Shown one piece after another: positions 37,343 through 49,449 of a stretch of 64,000 nt of DNA. The position numbers and the translations under genes were made by a program. Each line of letters begins with the position of its first letter. Position 1 is the first letter of the stretch. The stretch is from Arctopsyche grandis. Lineage: Eukaryota; Arthropoda; Insecta; Trichoptera; Hydropsychidae. The stretch covers positions 2,547,001 through 2,611,000 of the forward strand of contig NC_135361.1 of the NCBI RefSeq assembly GCF_051622035.1. Direction: 5' to 3'. The notes under the pieces are model-generated. The model worked only from the letters and a program-made list of their open reading frames with translations. It was not told the DNA's origin and ran no database searches.

Positions 37343-37475
37343 TAGTCACCGGACCCAGAAGGTGCCGCGTATTGTTCAAAGGTTGTAAATGCATTGTTAA
37401 AGGTTTGCCGAATCTTTTTTACAAAGGATTTACAACAGTGGAACAATGGATAGCACTGTGACTATCCTACCTCTA
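37343..37475 (+). mobile_element. 133-bp hairpin hAT MITE, copy 2 (inside LINE coding sequence)
   Basis: It has the same structure as the copy at 3958 and starts TAGTCACCGGACCC. It is flanked by GTTATTAC at 37335-37342 and 37476-37483. It sits in the minus-strand LINE remnant 36968-37790. Confidence 0.85.
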
Positions 37476-37490
37476 GTTATTACTAATAAC

Positions 37491-37623
37491 TAAAGCCCGG
37501 ACCCTGAGGGGGCTGTATATTGTTCAAATGTTGTAAATGCATTGTTAAAGGTTTGCCGAACCTTTTTTACAAAGGATTTACAACAATTGAACAATAAACG
37601 GCACGCTTCCGATCCTACCTCTA
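37491..37623 (+). mobile_element. 133-bp hairpin hAT MITE, copy 3, adjacent to copy 2
   Basis: It runs TAAAGCCCGGACCC to CCTACCTCTA, with flanks CTAATAAC at 37483-37490 and 37624-37631. Its left duplication overlaps the right duplication of copy 2 by one base, so the two insertions used neighbouring targets. Confidence 0.85.
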
Positions 37624-37819
37624 CTAATAACCATGACAGAATCACTAATAACTTATTCTGTCATAGAATCTACCGGTTATTTTGTTAGTAATGTCTGTAA
37701 CAAACGGAATATTATTCGTGGTATGCAGTTTTTTCAAGTTAGTATATATGGGTGTATTATAAATTTAAATTTAGGGAGTACTGCTGGCTAATAGGAGTTA
37801 GAAAATGTATATAGATTTA

Positions 37820-38366
37820 CCCTTTGGGTGCTGACGTCTTTTCTGTTGAAAGTCCGCCACGCTGACAATTTCGCCTACATTTTCAACTAGAATTATTTAG
37901 AAATTCAATAGAAAGCAGGTTTAAAAATTCTAGCTAATCAAAACAAACCCTAGATAACTACCGCCGAGGATTTAAATTTTTGTTAAGGTGTGATTAGACT
38001 CTAATATATCTCGCAACAATATAAAATAAAGAAAACAAGTCTATTAATTAATGCATATTTCCAAAACTAGTTCCATCTTCTTCATTGTTGTTAAAATGTA
38101 ATGCTCACAATCTAAAATTTCTAAAGATTTTTTTGATCGGGTAATTCTGCTATGGTTATAAATTCAGAAATTCTAGTGTCAACCAGTCTTTATAAACACG
38201 GACAAGGATTACCCGATCCATGTTCAATGCATTTTTTTTCAATGCTATTAGCGGGTAGTATTCTTGTCAACTTTGTGCATGCTCAATTTACAACGCCTAT
38301 CGGCGTTTTGCAAGCCCGTGGACTTGTCGGCAAAACGCCGATCGGCGTCGGTCAGCATTCAAAGGG
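37820..38366 (+). mobile_element. piggyBac-like MITE, copy 3, full length (547 bp)
   Basis: Ends are CCCTTTGGGTGCTGACG and, inverted, CCCTTTGAATGCTGACC. The right side reads TTATTAA and the left TTTA, a mutated TTAA. A CGCCGATCGGCG palindrome lies next to the right end (about 38333-38346). Confidence 0.75.
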
Positions 38367-39329
38367 TTATTAAACATACGCACGTTCTCGGAATTGCTAG
38401 AATCCTATACAAATAAAACGCTCGTAAAGCGAATTGGCACTAGGATGTGATGTTGACTTCGTAAATATGATATCATTTTATTTGCATAAATTATGCTTTT
38501 TAAACCCATCATTTATCGACTTAATCATATGTTTATTTTTGCGAGGTTCTTCTACATATACATATTTCACTTTGCTCATTGGTCTGACAACATATTCATT
38601 CTTCCGATCGTTTTGAATTTCCGGTCAGTTTTTGCGGTTTGGTTAATAATTGATATTCAAGCCAATACGATGGTAAAAAATAATCGTAATTGACACGTTT
38701 TAAAATGCTACAATTTAGTAGCTTTATATAATATATTTTCCTTTCAGCTACTCTCTCGTTCTGTCAGATTTTAATCGTTGAAATTTGCTCATGTTGAATG
38801 TGATTTAATAAATTTTACTTTTAAATCGACGATTTATAAATTTTTCATTGTTCGAAATTCAAACATTATTTTTGTCAATAAAAATTCTATTGTTTTGATT
38901 TTTTTTCACCGTTGAAATTAAAGTGCCATTTCGACGCAGACGCCATTTCAGACTTTCAATTTATTGTTGCAATCATATGTACATATACATATATCTCGGC
39001 TGATGAACTTTCGATAGGTAAATACACATTTGATTTTGATATTTTTATTACCAATAAGCGATAGAATCGGTTCCCCTAGTCTTTGCTAATCAAAATGATC
39101 AAACATGGATCAAGTTTTACAATTGATACAAATGTGTAGAATAAAACCAAATAGGTATTAAGTATAACTACACAACCCAATGAAGCCCACCTAAAATAAA
39201 CATTTGAAAATAGATATAATGGAGAGAATAATTTGCTATTTATTTGTCAAATTCTAGACCGAATATGTATGAAACGTTTTGGAATGTTCGAACACTCCCG
39301 CTTGGCCTCTGACTATTTTTACTTTATCT
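38367..39329. other. No recognisable gene
   Basis: AT-rich; two overlapping small ORFs (38434-38693) have no protein-like features. Confidence 0.5.
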
Positions 39330-40130
39330 ATGCAAGTAGTAACAATAGAGTTATGTGATCATGCAAAAATTCGAACTCGAGATTTTTTGACTGATTCGAA
39401 CTCAGAATCGATCACTGATCACGTTTTCATGATCTAGAAAAAAAATGTGCGTGTGTCTGTGTATTTTGGGGATTTTTTGAACACCGTTAGTCCTATTGAA
39501 CTGAAACTTACATAGTATCGGTTACTGAAATTCTTATCGATACGACGCAATTTTTTAAGTTGACCGGAAATGGTAATTTATAGGTGTTCTCTTTTTTTTT
39601 TAAGTTTTTGAATTATCTCAAACTGCTAACCGAATCAGTGAATTTTTTTTACATGTACTAGAAATTATAAACTTTATACCCTAATATTTTTTGAATATTT
39701 TTACCTGAACTGGAAGTAGTACTTTCACTCTAGAGAATCGAGGTTTTTTTATATTTTTCTCAGAAACCTTTTAGCTTATTGAACTGAAATATCTAGTAGT
39801 CTAAGCTCAATACTAAGTTATGTATAAAATTTGGTAAGCATCCGTCAACAGAAAGTGGCAGTTTACTCTTGTTCGATTTTTCTTCCACAATTTTTTTCGA
39901 CCCCTTAAACATGTGTGTTCTTCACGAAACAATTCAAGTATAATTCTTGTATCAATGTGATGAAATTAAAAAAATAATCACTAAATTTTATAAACCGGAA
40001 GTGGGATTTTTTCCTCTTAGAAAGGTCAAAAAAAAGTTGTAGCCACGATTCTGTCGACCCCTTAAATATGTGTGGTCTTCACGAAAAAATTCAAGTATAA
40101 TTCTTGTTTTAAATCTAACCATATCGTTTT
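39330..40130 (+). repeat. Dispersed repeat R-A, about 800 bp
   Basis: Shared words with 61680-62300 and 57700-57800 include TGTGATCATGC and GATCACTGATCACGTTT. The 3' part contains two direct copies of a block with GACCCCTTAAA ... CTTCACGAAA ... TTCAAGTATAATTCTTG (39898 and 40056). No coding capacity is seen and its class is unknown. Confidence 0.65.
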
Positions 40131-40213
40131 TTAATGGAAAGGCATTTCAGAAAATGTTTGTTCGGAAAAAAATAATAAATTTGATTAAAATATAGCTAAA
40201 ACGTGTTGCCTGC

Positions 40214-40566
40214 CGGTCTCCGTGATGAGCCGGAATGTTAAATTACAGAAAACGTAAATATAGGAAGGCAAAGATCGAAAATTGAAAGATCTTAAGTCGA
40301 AAGATCAAAAAAAAAAAAAGGGTGCATGGTAAACGGTACATACTCACTTAATTTGCGCGAGCAGGATACACCAGGAACAAGAGGAACAGGCTTTTCCTCC
40401 CGTATTCTGCGCGCGCACATTAATACGGGAGGAACAGCCTGTTCCTCTTGTTCCTGGTGTATCCTGGTTTTTTGATCTTTCGACTTAAAATCTTTCGATT
40501 TTCAATCTTTGCCTTCCGATATTTGTGTTTATTGTAATTTAACATTCTGGCTCGTCACGTAGACCC
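40214..40566 (+). mobile_element. 353-bp near-palindromic foldback element, second copy, 9-bp duplication
   Basis: It has the same arms as the element at 18875-19277, ending CTCGTCACGTAGACCC, and is flanked by GTTGCCTGC (40205-40213, 40567-40575). A 9-bp duplication and long terminal repeats suggest a Mutator-like origin. The right arm lacks a segment of about 45 bases present in the left arm. Confidence 0.8.
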
Positions 40567-40575
40567 GTTGCCTGC

Positions 40576-41654
40576 AGCTATTTACATAGGTTTTAGTATA
40601 AAAATAAGTTAGTGTGAAATTTGAAATGTATGTCTATAGGTAATATAATTTTTTGACGGTTCACCTCCTGTACGAAAGCATGCTCAAATGCAATTTCGCT
40701 TGCATACATTCTAGTGCATACATTGTAAATGCAGGTTGTATTGCCGTGTACAACGAAGCGAACGAAACGAATTCGGGTCAAGGTGCTTTCGTGCTCAAAA
40801 CCGATATATAAATTTCAGCATTTGAGAGAGAGAAGTCATCTCCGGAGCCGAGTTAGTTTTACGAGATGACTACCTTTTTTATTGGCGTTTCGATTGTCCG
40901 TGGAATGCAAGGTGGGCTCCTGACATTCCGTCGGAACTGGTTTATCCAGAGTCTGGTTTAGCCAGAGCCGGCGATCGGAGCTCTTCTGGACCACCTTCCA
41001 GCGAAGGTGGCTGCGATCCGTTTTCTTCGCGAAAAAACCCACCCACGGAAGGTCGTGATAGTCGGGTCGGACACAACTGGAAAGTTGATCCGTTCTTCGG
41101 TTCCAAACCCGACGATCCAAGGTCGCCCACGTTCGTCTTCGCGAATGGAACCAACCCAAAAAAACTGCCACGATCATCATGATGATGATGATGAAGACAC
41201 CTCCAATTTGCCCCTTCTTGTCTCCTTCTCTGGCCGACCGATTAATTGACCGATCCTATTGTGGTGTCGCACATTTTGAGCACTTTCTCACTATTCGTTT
41301 TGTATGTACAATTGTTCATGTATTAAATCGTCGTCATCATTAAGCTTCGGCGCGACCCTGCGCACCATTGTTCATTTTTATGGTGGACCGTTTTTTTTTA
41401 ATGCTCTCTAGCTTTGTAGTTTGCCTTCCTTCCTGGAAAATAGCCCTGGAAAACTCACATTTTTTGTTCCAAAAGCACGCTCCACCGCTGAAGACTAGTT
41501 ATCATTAGAGTGCGGACCCAAAGCGGGCCGTTCGCTGTGCTTTGTTCAATTTTATGAAGAACCTTTTTTTTGCACATTAGCTTTGTAAATAGAGCCAAAC
41601 CGCCCCGATTCCTGGAAAAAGCACGCTCTCTAGTCATCATCATCATTTCCAGGC
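40576..41654. other. GC-richer region, no gene assigned
   Basis: Overlapping ORFs on both strands at 40836-41249 contain an Asp/His repeat from ATGATGATG and no domain. Two loosely similar blocks (41340-41470, 41515-41635) with CTAGCTTTGTA and TTCCTGGAAAA words suggest an old repeat. Confidence 0.4.
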
Positions 41655-41745
41655 CCGGCCCGAGAGTATATGGCGCCCCTAGGCAGATTGGTTTCAGCCC
41701 CCCCCTTAAACTTTTAAACAATAAATTTCATGAAAGCTCTTAGTT
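41655..41745 (+). mobile_element. Truncated left end of the same hAT family
   Basis: CAGGCCCGGCCCGAGAG and the following GGCGCCCCTAGGCAGATTGG match the left end of the neighbouring element and, more closely, the left end at 16345-16423. No right end precedes the next copy at 41773. Confidence 0.65.
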
Positions 41746-41772
41746 CATGTATTAAATCATCGTCATCATTGG

Positions 41773-42069
41773 CAGGTCCGGGCCGAGGGTATATGGTGCC
41801 CTTAGGCTGATTTGTTTCAGCTCCCCCCCATAGATTTAACTTCCTGCGTTTCTCGTAAATTATAATATTTTACAATCGGTATTGTTACTTCGAGTAGAAA
41901 AATTTAGTTGAATATAACATGTTTTAAGTTGAATGTATAAGGTTCAAAGAAAGTCAAATTATATATATTTTTATTTTTTCAATATAATAATTAAAAACAG
42001 AAAAAGGGACCTCTTTTCTATGGCGCCCTAGGCATGTGCCTAGTCTGCTGCACCTTTGCGTTGGCCCTG
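41773..42069 (+). mobile_element. 297-bp non-autonomous hAT element
   Basis: Termini are CAGGTCCGGGCCGAGGG and ...CTTTGCGTTGGCCCTG, both hAT-like. Flanks are ATCATTGG (41765-41772) and ATCATTGC (42070-42077), an 8-bp duplication with one mismatch. GGCGCCCTAGGC-type subterminal motifs occur at both ends. It is the uninterrupted relative of 13126-16423. Confidence 0.75.
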
Positions 42070-42077
42070 ATCATTGC

Positions 42078-43684
42078 AGTAGTTCAACTGCTGGATTCCA
42101 ATTTTCTGTGTTTTGAATAACACTCATTCATTTCATTACATTATCCTTATTTCATTGGACTTGTAGTCTTCGTTGGGTCATTTTAAATTGTCTCGAGTAC
42201 CATTTGGGAATTTTCTCCACTTACCGAGATACGTATATGATTAACAATTTTTGGTAGCTATAGCTCTGATTCTTTATAAATTGCGTCATTTATTGCTGCA
42301 GTGTAGTGTTTTAATTGGTCATTATTTTATTGTTTTCCGTTTTCAACATAGAATTATATATTTGTAATTAAATTTAATCAATTATATATGTAAGTTTAAT
42401 AAAATGATATGTTTTTAATTATATTATATTATTTTAGTGTTACTAATTATAGTTTTGTTAATTTTGTCAACTATGTTATATTATAGTTGTTAGTATCAGT
42501 TTAAAATTGTTGATTGTGAAATAATTAATTAGCAATTTGCTATTTAATAATAATAATAAATAAATTTCATTTAATTAATTAAACTTAAGTAATATAATTT
42601 TTGCTTACTTAAGTAATGTTAGGTTTGTAAGTGAACTTATTTATCTCAATTAGGTGATTGTGCGAAAAAGATTTTTAATATTCAAAGATATTCACCAGAT
42701 ATATTTTGAATATATGTAATTAATGAGAGTTAGAGTTGCACGTTTTATAAATCTCAGGAGTATCTGGTTTACATGTAATTTTGAGGTCGTTTCGAAAAGA
42801 TGCGCAGAAGCAACGGTTCTTGGCATGCGCATATTTTTCGTGGAGTGGGGGTGAGCCTTCGTAAATGAAATTGTATATATGAAGTATAGACAAAACGTGA
42901 TCAGTCAGTTTTTTTTTAAATACTACAGTTGCCTATTAAGTGTTCGGAGAAAGTATCATATTCATATATATCATGTATGAAAGGAGGCTTTTAACCCGAG
43001 GGTCGCGAGGTTCAAGGGGTCTTACTCTATACGTGCACGTATTTTTTGAAGAGTACTAATTAAACTGACCCAGTTTTAGCTCAAAATGATTTTTTACGAC
43101 CTCCCATTTTTATTTTTCGTGTGCCTTTTCCGAACAAAACATGAATCTACGATGATTCCATTGATTTACTGTGCAACCTAATTTTTCTCTTTTGACGTAG
43201 ATTGACGAGCGAAAGTTTCGCCTGGTATGCAAAAGCTACTCCTCTCGCTGCGAACATCCTAATGAAATTAATACGACTCGAAATCGTGAATTTTATTTAT
43301 TATATGTATGACAACGAGATACGCCAGGTGGAAATTAATTCGCACTGATTTAATATAAATAAATAAAAGGAAAAGAAAAAAAAAAACTGGTTCGATCAGA
43401 CTTTGCACCGTTCTACGGCATTATAATATATGTATGTATTATAATAATGCTATTCATATGTATTCAAATCACATGCCGTAAATGTGATTTATCTATCAGC
43501 TGATTCATATGTGCTACGTTCTGCTTACTCCGTGCAATGTTGTCATAACACGTTATATTTATGTGTAAATTAATGCATCGCTTCCAAGTCTGGAAACTTT
43601 TCAATCGTGCCATATTATACATACATATGTAAGTTCCTACTCCTCCCCCCCCCTGTTGCCTTTTGGAAGGCTCTCATCTAAAAC
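42078..43684. other. No recognisable gene apart from the MITE relative at 42783
   Basis: Very AT-rich (42300-42660), then moderate; CATATG tracts near 43430. Confidence 0.5.
42783..42875 (-). mobile_element. Diverged relative of the 116-bp hairpin MITE
   Basis: Read on the minus strand it gives CATTTACGAAGGCTCACCCC and GATGCGC-like words in the same order as at 10234-10349. Confidence 0.45.
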
Positions 43685-43780
43685 AGCGATTCTCAACCTT
43701 ATTTTGACTCTCGTACCTCTTGGCAGTTCAATTCTAATAAATATTGGTATCCATCACATAAGAATATCTTATAATGTATT
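43685..43780 (+). mobile_element. Left-end fragment of the CAGCG hAT-like MITE
   Basis: CAGCGATTCTCAACCTTATT followed by GACTCTCGTACC matches the inverted right end of the element at 49214-49449. The other end is not found nearby, and the right boundary is uncertain. Confidence 0.45.
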
Positions 43781-46700
43781 AAGTCTCCAAACACCCCTAA
43801 CTGCTTTATAGATCTCGTAAATATTGAAATATTTGCCAAATCTGCAGTGGATTTTTTTTAAATTAGCTCTACTTATCGATTCCAAATACTAACACACACA
43901 CACTATCTTGGCGTGTGTTATGAAAATTGAATTCAGTTTGATTTGTCTCTGAAAACATAGTTGTTAAAATATTCGGTTTCGTTTCAATGTAATCAATAAT
44001 AATTTGGGTTACTAGTGAGTGAATTGAATTCATATATATGTACATATGTATATGCATTTTACAACTTTCTCTTTCTGCAGTGTGTGTGTGTGGATTGATC
44101 CTTACGACTAGCAAAGCTTGCTTTGGTAACCGTTTTATTTATATTAATTCAGTGTGGATTTTAAGTGATTGCATTTTTTTTTTAGATTTACATATGTAGA
44201 TAATATGAAAAGCTTTGAAAGGGTTACTTGCCACTTATCGGATAGATTGCAGGTATCTATATGTACAGGTAATATGAAAAAATCAGACATCGGTCTGCGT
44301 TGAGTAAGCAGGTAGAATTATTAAATTTTAACGGGAGAATTTTATGACGAATAGCTTTAAAAAATAGTATAGTTTCCATATAAAAAAAAGATGTTGAAAA
44401 TTTTCCAAGAAAACTGCATTATCTACTGACGAAGTGTATGTACATATAAAGTAAAAAGACTTGTTATGTTAAAAAAATTTCATGTTATCATCACTCAGAG
44501 ATTGGCGGACAATTTGCTTTTGACAATTTGCGAAAATGGTTCACTTTTGTCCTACAAAGCTAGAGAACAAAAAAGCTTTTTAGCACACTCGTCGCTTTGG
44601 AGCAATCTGTTGCAAGACGAGTGTGCTTGTTTAATTGATGTCTAATTAAAAAAGAAAAAAAAATACTCGTCTCTTCAAGCATTTTTAGAATTTTCACTTG
44701 GAATATTCTGATTTATCTATCAAAGATTTATTCTGAACTATTTTTTTTTCGTAAAATAACACAACTTTTTGAGTACAAATTCGACAATGGACTAGGCTCG
44801 CGAAACGATTCCCTCAGAACAAATCAGTGCGGAGCTCGCGAAAACAAATAACGAGGTCATGGAATGTTGCATTCTCTATCGATTTTTCGACAAATCATTC
44901 AGAAGATTAAGTTTTGGATACAAACGAGATGTTGTTAAGAAAGGTAGGCTACTTAGGATATTTCTGTCAGCACAAAAATGAAAAATTATACTCACTAAAA
45001 GACATATTAAGCAAAAAAGCATTTTGCTTAGTCTATACCCAGTCACCTCTTTTAAGAGTCACAGCACGCTTCTGGAACATATGTATCTAATCATAAATTA
45101 AAATTCCCAGTGAATTATATGTATGTACATAATTGAAAGAACATCTTGGTCATCGGTAGACTCCAAAAATCAAACTAGCGGTATAAATAAATAATTATTC
45201 AAACATTGGACAGATCGGAGCGCATCCATTAGCATATCATTATTGTAATCAATCGTGTGACGTAAAAATTACATTCCGAGTGGGTACCGTTAAATTTGAC
45301 GGATTCAACACATTAAATCGACCCATTTGTATTATATTTCGGGTCGATTGAATGTCTCCGATTGTGCCCGATTAACACGTGCACAAAATTTGCATAGGTG
45401 TTATAAGGGTGAGATTGCACTCTCGATTTCGATCGATGTGAAGCAACTTTTGCTCGTTCTCACGGCTTGTTTTTGTTTATTGTTGTTGTTGTTCTCTTCT
45501 CATTGTATCATCACTCTTTGTGTTTTCTTGTCATAATTAGCGCAGTTCTCGTCTCGTCGTCTCGTTTTGCGCAATCGGTTGCCACACCGATATCTGCCCG
45601 CACGTAATAATACGCATAACGAATTGCACTCGTCCACTTCGTGTTTTGTTCCCGTTTAATCACCAATCGAGTGCGAAAATATGTGGGCAGGTTCGTGTCG
45701 ACTTTGAAAACGGTAGTGGAAATGCTTTGCTTCGATTGTGATCGGCCGGTGGTGTGAGTCCAATTTGCCAAATGAGCAGGCCTGCCCAACTGTCATCGAT
45801 ATATTTAATTCAACTATCGACTCTATATATGTATGTATGTAGTTTTGATGGAGAATCCTCACGCCGAATGGGGTCGACAGGGTGTGCTCGTATCCGAATC
45901 GGTCAGAGTGCACGATGTACATATGTAATCTCAGCTTTCGGACTTGGATGGATGATCCACATCGAAGTGCGACATATTTGGACTGTCATTGTACATTTTG
46001 AATCTAAATCAGTCAGTCGGCTTACTCTCACCGGTCGTTCGGTTCGGCCCAATAACCCAGAACGTCAACAGATACCGGTTAATTGTTTTGTTTTCGAGAC
46101 GCACCACCAATAAGTAACCAAACAATCAGACCCACTTTGAACACTCGGATGTATTTTTTTTTTAATATTCATTATAATTATTTTTATTTTCGGTATCGGT
46201 ATGTAATGATGACAGTGATGATGCGGCATTTCTTCGCGTCAGCCAGTGGGCAGAAAGTACATGTGTGTAGTCGTACAATAGCCTAGTCGTTCCTAGACCG
46301 AAATAAAATTTGATGTATTTTTTTGGGAACAATTTAAACGTCCATTTTATAAAATAAATGCATTTAAAAAAAGTTTCCGTACATTATAAAAATTTTGTGT
46401 GCATTTCTAAATGACGGATACAGATTTTATTAGAAATTATTTGCCAATTAAAAAGCGTATGAAATGTGTATTAATATGACAGATGAACTGTATCGGCAAC
46501 GTCGCGAATACCAAAACACGAATCGACAACGACCAACGCTCCTCTATAGTGGATTCCTTAATTTTTACTCTTCGGCTTGCGACCTACGACCTTGGCTACG
46601 ACTACGACCTGACATCACCATTCATATTCATACGTAATGCATAAACAAAAGTGAACAATTTTGACAGTTGACAGTTGTTAATAGCGGAAGATTGCAACGT

Positions 46701-47979
46701 TGCCACTTTTTGTATCTATTCTAATGCATTTATTATTAAGGTATTATTAAGTATCTAAGTATTTTACTCAATGTACGGTTAAATCGCACCCTTTTTTTAA
46801 CCTTTGCAATGGGCATAAACAAAAATTCGATTAGAAATAATGGCGGGAATATTTCGTGTTGCGTGGGTGTGCTTGAGTATCGAAAGTGTTGGGTCAACTT
46901 TGCGGGATGAAATTAGCATACGAGATCGATTCCTTTGAACGTTCTCGAACCGAAAGATGTACGTAATAAAGTAGCGTACGTTTCCAATGATAGGTCTCAC
47001 AATATGGTATGCCAGAGTACACACTTACAAAGGGGAATGCTGGGTACTACCGTACCGCACCGGTAGGAATGTTCGCAATGAGCGTGGAGCGAAGCGTACA
47101 ATTTTCTCTAAGGTTTATTATTCGCGCTCTGCTCCGGAGCTCGCTCGAATTAATTTGCGAGTTATTTACAATAGTTGGTTGTATGAAACGGGAATAAATC
47201 GAGTAAGGGAAAATAATCGTGGGTGTTTTTTGTATTATTATACATATAATAATTTAGACGCAATATAAGCACACTCGGTTTTCCGGTTTCCAGGAAATCT
47301 ATATTTTCGTTTCGGGGAAAGATTGATAATTCTGAATATGTTGTTAAAATGGTGGTTCTATATTTGCTTTCAAGTTACGTAGAAAATGATTTTTCACTGA
47401 AATTGAATAGAGAGCCTCGTCAGCAGGGCTTTCAAGTTGGCTTGAAAACCGGAACCGAAATACCGGGTTTTTATTTTAATTATTTTTTTTCTCATAAAAT
47501 GAGCATATCCAGAATTTATTTGGGAATAGGCGTATATTTCTTTGAACGACAAAATAAAAAAGTGAACAGTACTTAGCGGTTGCTTTGAGATTAAGCGACG
47601 GGCGAAGACCAGGTCATAGACCAATACAATATTATTGAAGGTAGTTTCAATAACTTAAACAAGGCAAAGGGAGTTTTGCTAAGGACGCAATGGCTCGAGT
47701 GCGATGCAAACAAGAAGTAAAACTTTCTAACGACGAAAGATACAACATATACCGGGGTTCTCCTACATACGGCCCCCAACTTGTTTAATCTGACGTTGGA
47801 TTTACCTCGAATCCGGCCCGTGGCCCTTTAATTATTTACAAGCCTTTTATTTTATAAACTTCACCCGGATAATTAAAAAACTGCTTAGCTAGAAATTCAT
47901 AAAATTTTTATAAAAAATAATTATTTATTTAAAGCTTGAGATTCTATTATGCTTAATTTTTAAGCAATTTTTTTTTGCA
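43781..47979. other. No gene assigned; two GC-richer pockets
   Basis: The pockets at 45320-46120 and 46840-47200 contain overlapping ORFs on both strands without recognisable domains. TGACAGTTGACAGTTG near 46662 is a doubled word. They may be regulatory or hold short exons I cannot see. Confidence 0.35.
44580..44630. repeat. Hairpin with 12-bp perfect stem
   Basis: AGCACACTCGTC pairs with GACGAGTGTGCT across a loop of about 23 bases. It may be the core of an unrecognised MITE. Confidence 0.6.
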
Positions 47980-48199
47980 TTATCTCACATATAATTTCAA
48001 AAGAGACTTTGTATGTTTGTATGTAAGGTTTGTTGGCAATCGAAAAACAAATCAAAGTTTCCAAGACGACGATTCGATATGGTTGAATTCGAATTATTTT
48101 TTTTTCGATTCAAACAAATGAATATTTACTATTAGATTCACCATGTTTAAGCTGTTTATATTACAAATACTGAGCGGAGCCGGGTAAAACAACTAGTAT
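47980..48199 (-). repeat. CGGCTTCGCT-head element, minus strand
   Basis: Reading the minus strand gives ACTAGTTGTTTTACCCGGC then TCCGCTCAGTATTTG, and the tail AAAGTCTCTTTTGAAATTAT, with a non-repetitive middle. Confidence 0.6.
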
Positions 48200-48261
48200 A
48201 TTATATTTACAATTTTTTTGCAATATAAAAATTTAAAACTTATAATAAATGTTAATTTTCT

Positions 48262-48340
48262 AAAGTGGGTGAAAACCGGTCAATTGGCAAAAACAAAAAC
48301 CGGCTTTTTTTCGTGGGGTTTTTTGGAACCCCTGCTCGTC
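48262..48340 (+). repeat. AACCGG-rich dispersed repeat
   Basis: GTGAAAACCGGTCAATTGG to TTTTTTGGAACCCC matches, inverted, 13450-13515 (GATTCCAAAAAACAGCCCC to AACCGGTTTCAG). A weaker relative is near 47445-47480. Confidence 0.5.
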
Positions 48341-49213
48341 AGCCAGCTACACTATCACTAAGTAGTCAACTCACTAAAATACTGAGTTTACTTTATAATT
48401 TCAGTCAAAGTATGTCGACCGATTGTAATTTTGTATTGCAATAGTCTAAATATTGTTGATGTGGGTTCGATCGGTAGTTATATCATCGTTTAGTTGTAAA
48501 AATTGCCCCGCTTCGTCAGGATATTGACTTTTGGCATCAAACTGTAATGTGTGGTTTGATTGATTTATCTTCGTTGAATCGGTTTTAATTTTATTTTTAT
48601 GACTCCCTGTGGTTTATTGTGGCCCTTGAGCCAAGGAATTATTTTCCTCGACCTGTACATATACATATGTGTGTCTATAGCTCCGCTTTGTGACTCACAG
48701 CTGTGACTTTTCTTTTGTGGAGTCGGGTTACTTCCACAGGCTTCCATTCCAGGTAATTTGTGTAATCGCCGCTCGCTTCGCATATTAAACTCGAATTAAT
48801 TGTGTTTATGACCGCTTAATGGTCGGTCATTAGCATCTCTCGCCGGATTTCAGTCTTCCATTGCTCCATTACTTCTCCGAGTCAATGAAATTTCTCGACG
48901 CTGTGATTTGACGGCGTGAATATTTCGCTCAAAAGCGAAGGTTTGATTACTCAATACTGGTTTTAATTTTATGGTACTTTGATCCATCGTTATCTATGTT
49001 TCGGTTAATTTTTAATTAGGTACAAACTTGACCCGAATTATCTTGATGATTATATTGTTGTATGTACATATGTATGTATATTTGAAATTATGATATTTTT
49101 AGATAGTATTGCAATGTGCCTAAATATAATTAGTGGAAAATATAAACACTAAGCTCGAGATAAGAATAACCTCGTTCTTGACTCGTGCACTCTTTTCTGT
49201 TAATATCATATAT
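48341..49213. other. No recognisable gene
   Basis: Mixed composition, no transposon ends identified. Confidence 0.45.
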
Positions 49214-49449
49214 CAGCGACTTCTAACCGGGGGCACTTGTATCTTCAGGGGTACGCGAAAAAATATTGCGATTTTCATTTCTGACTTTTCCGCGCACTGG
49301 AAAAGTCAGAAATGAAAATATTTTTATTTTCCAAACATGGGGAAGGGGAAAGAGCATTTGAGGTCTTAACAACAATAATAAAGTTTAAATTTTGGAAATT
49401 AGCTGCTTAGAGGGTACGCGAGTCAAAATAAAAACGTTGAGAACCGCTG
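49214..49449 (+). mobile_element. hAT-like MITE with CAGCG..TTCT ends and perfect internal hairpin
   Basis: The left end CAGCGACTTCTAACCGG and the inverted right end CAGCGGTTCTCAACG are similar to each other and of hAT type. Inside is a perfect 21-bp-armed hairpin (49271-49291 with 49299-49319, 7-base loop). I do not see a clear 8-bp duplication. A related left end (CAGCGATTCTCAACC) occurs at 43685. Confidence 0.6.

Larger units (their letters stand above)
36968..37790 (-). mobile_element. Second copy of the Jockey-like LINE 3' end, with two hAT MITEs inserted
   Basis: It is colinear with 50345-51020 on the minus strand, including the C-terminal coding remnant (SLGDYNKMYIPF) and the UTR with GAGCTCTTTTTCC. 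MITEs at 37343-37475 and 37491-37623 interrupt it. Confidence 0.75.

Noticed and set aside
40836..41249. Overlapping ORFs on both strands
   Set aside because: They shadow each other and contain simple Asp/His repeats; no domain or splice context.
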